NCBI GenBank assembly: GCA_000435475.1
Contig: FR896046.1
Location: 1 to 6,785, forward strand
DNA: 6,785 nucleotides
Source of the DNA: Cryptobacterium sp. CAG:338
Lineage (GTDB): Bacteria > Actinomycetota > Coriobacteriia > Coriobacteriales > Eggerthellaceae
Direction: 5' to 3'
The notes below the pieces were generated by a model. That model made no database searches. It saw nothing but the letters and a program-made list of their open reading frames with translations, and had not been told where the DNA came from. Shown in pieces: positions 5,455 through 6,785 of the stretch; position 1 is the stretch's first letter; each line of letters starts with the position of its first letter. A program made the translations under genes and the position numbers.

Positions 5455-6785
5455 ATGCCTACTATGACGCTGTCAAACAAATTAATTGCTGTGCTACTGA
5501 GCTTTGCTTTGGTCTTTTCTTTTACGCCAAACATCGCATTTGCTGACAACGAAACCAACTCTCAAGTCACTGCAGAAGAAGCTGGAAGTGACGAAAATAA
5601 TACAAAAGAAAATACAACGGACTCATCCCTGGCTGATGGAATAGATCCATCCGATTCTTCAGTTAGCAGTCAAAACAATTCAACTTCCAGCTTCTCAACG
5701 TCAGCAAGCGACAGTGACGAACAGATAAATTCCAACGCTCGAACGTCATCTAGCGACAACGATCAAGCTAATGCAGAAGCGGTAAATACCGAAGCAAACG
5801 ACCAAGCAAACAGCTGGCGTTATATCGATGGTGAACAAATTTATTCGTACGAAGGTGCTACAACTGAAGCAGTGGATCCGAATACACCTATGCCTTTTGC
5901 GGCGGCTCCTGATGCGTTTTCGTATGCGACTTGGTATAAATCAAATGGAACTTCTTCATATACATACAAGGAAACTCCTAGCTCGTCCGGGCAAAATATT
6001 AGTGTCAGTGGAGTAAAGCGTGTTGGTATTGATGTTTCGTATCACAATGGAACCATTGATTGGGCAAAAGTAAAAAATAGCGGCGTGTCTTTTGCGATTA
6101 TTCGATGTGGTTATGGGAGTGATTTTAGGAATCAAGACGACACTCAGTTCATTAATAATGTAAGAGGCGCGCAAGCGAACGGAATAGATATAGGGATCTA
6201 TCTTTATTCTTATGCTATGAATACAACTGGGAATGATTCAAGTGCCACTAGTGAAGCCGAGCATGTTTTGCGACTGCTAAATGAGGCAGGGCTTGAACCC
6301 AGCGATTTAGCCTATCCGATTTTTTATGATCTCGAGGAGAGCAAGCAATTGGCTCTTGGTTCGAAAAAGCTAGGTGAGCTTGCGACTACGTTCTGTAATG
6401 TAATCTCTAATGCAGGTTATGAAGTTGGTATTTATTCTAATTTAAACTGGTGGACTAATTATCTAACCGATTCGGCATTTGATAATTCTAGCTGGCATAA
6501 ATGGGCGGCTCGCTACCCAGGTCAAAACAAAGCAACTGACAGTGGTGTATCTGGGACCGAAATATGGCAATTTTCTGACTGTGGTAATGTTGACGGTATC
6601 AACGGAAACTGCGATATGAATTTTGATTATGTCGGGCCTTGCAGTTCTCCTCTTGTTCAGGATTCGAAAGGTTTACGATTTCTAAACGAGGATGGCTCTT
6701 ATTTTTGTAATGGCTGGAAAACAGTGTCGGGAAAAACGTATTTCTTTGGCGATGATTCGTATGCTTTACAATGGGGTCATGAGAT
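5455..6785 (+). CDS. Secreted GH25 lysozyme (N-acetylmuramidase) with cell-wall-binding repeats, 3' end cut by the window
   Basis: Hydrolyses the beta-1,4 bond between MurNAc and GlcNAc outside the cell. In 443 visible codons: a signal peptide (Lys9, hydrophobic core 10-24, probable cleavage AFA/DN after residue 30); an acidic Ser/Asn/Asp/Glu/Thr-rich stretch at about 31-120 with no recognisable fold; a WRYIDGEQIYSYEG stretch from Trp121 and a linker to about 188; then the GH25 domain at about 190-395. Catalytic signatures are GIDVSYHNG (Asp193), FYDLEE (Asp292 and Glu294), EIWQFS (Trp371) and CDMNFDY (Asp387). From about residue 406, GLRFLNEDGSYFCNGWKTV followed by GKTYFFGDD has the aromatic-Gly pattern of choline-binding-like (CW_binding) repeats, expected to anchor the enzyme to the wall; more repeats probably follow beyond the edge. 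The family is sure. Whether the enzyme serves remodelling, separation or attack on other bacteria is not visible. Confidence 0.95.
   Translation, partial: MPTMTLSNKLIAVLLSFALVFSFTPNIAFADNETNSQVTAEEAGSDENNTKENTTDSSLADGIDPSDSSVSSQNNSTSSFSTSASDSDEQINSNARTSSSDNDQANAEAVNTEANDQANSWRYIDGEQIYSYEGATTEAVDPNTPMPFAAAPDAFSYATWYKSNGTSSYTYKETPSSSGQNISVSGVKRVGIDVSYHNGTIDWAKVKNSGVSFAIIRCGYGSDFRNQDDTQFINNVRGAQANGIDIGIYLYSYAMNTTGNDSSATSEAEHVLRLLNEAGLEPSDLAYPIFYDLEESKQLALGSKKLGELATTFCNVISNAGYEVGIYSNLNWWTNYLTDSAFDNSSWHKWAARYPGQNKATDSGVSGTEIWQFSDCGNVDGINGNCDMNFDYVGPCSSPLVQDSKGLRFLNEDGSYFCNGWKTVSGKTYFFGDDSYALQWGHE

Noticed and set aside
5956..6174. Minus-strand open frame of 72 codons
   Set aside because: Entirely opposite the GH25 coding region, whose catalytic motifs confirm the plus strand as coding.
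1..6785. CRISPR array, tRNA/rRNA genes, insertion-sequence ends or transposase
   Set aside because: No short spaced repeats, no tRNA-like cloverleaf noticed, no transposase motifs. The only notable repeat is the paralog-derived direct repeat.

Overview
The window looks like a chromosomal cell-envelope locus of a Gram-positive, moderately low-GC actinobacterium. I favour the Coriobacteriia (Atopobium/Lancefieldella/Olsenella-like). The support is a secreted GH25 muramidase with choline-binding-like cell-wall repeats, an OatA-like acyltransferase with a fused SGNH domain, and a DUF6020-like membrane protein. The taxon is inferred from protein style only; no rRNA or marker gene is present.

Layout, left to right. 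(1) Positions 1 to about 330, minus strand: a decayed fragment of a second copy of the membrane-protein gene that stands intact at 3325-5193. It has a 1-nt frameshift, stop codons and a net internal deletion of about 547 bp. (2) 387-3035, plus: a large membrane O-acyltransferase (AT3 plus SGNH) with an unusual Ser/Arg/Ala-rich N-terminal extension of about 270 residues. Its probable promoter and ribosome binding site lie in or next to the pseudogene remnant. (3) About 3043-3275, plus: apparently a gene relic, readable as the C-terminal end of an SMC/RecF-type ATPase with one frameshift and two stops. (4) 3325-5193, minus: a 622-residue polytopic membrane protein of the DUF6020 type, possibly GT-C-glycosyltransferase-like. 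(5) 5194-5454: an AT-rich divergent intergenic region with a candidate promoter and a leader hairpin. (6) 5455 to the window end, plus: a secreted GH25 lysozyme with a Ser/Asn/Asp-rich linker and the first C-terminal wall-binding repeats, cut by the window edge.

How they may work together: the acyltransferase probably O-acetylates peptidoglycan or a surface glycan. The DUF6020-like protein may handle a lipid-linked or surface glycan. The GH25 enzyme cuts the MurNAc-GlcNAc backbone, and some GH25 enzymes tolerate O-acetylated muramic acid. The three genes do not form one operon, since orientations are plus, minus, plus. The two gene relics packed around the acyltransferase suggest a spot of repeated gene gain, duplication and loss. 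I see no clear new system, CRISPR array, tRNA, rRNA or intact mobile element.
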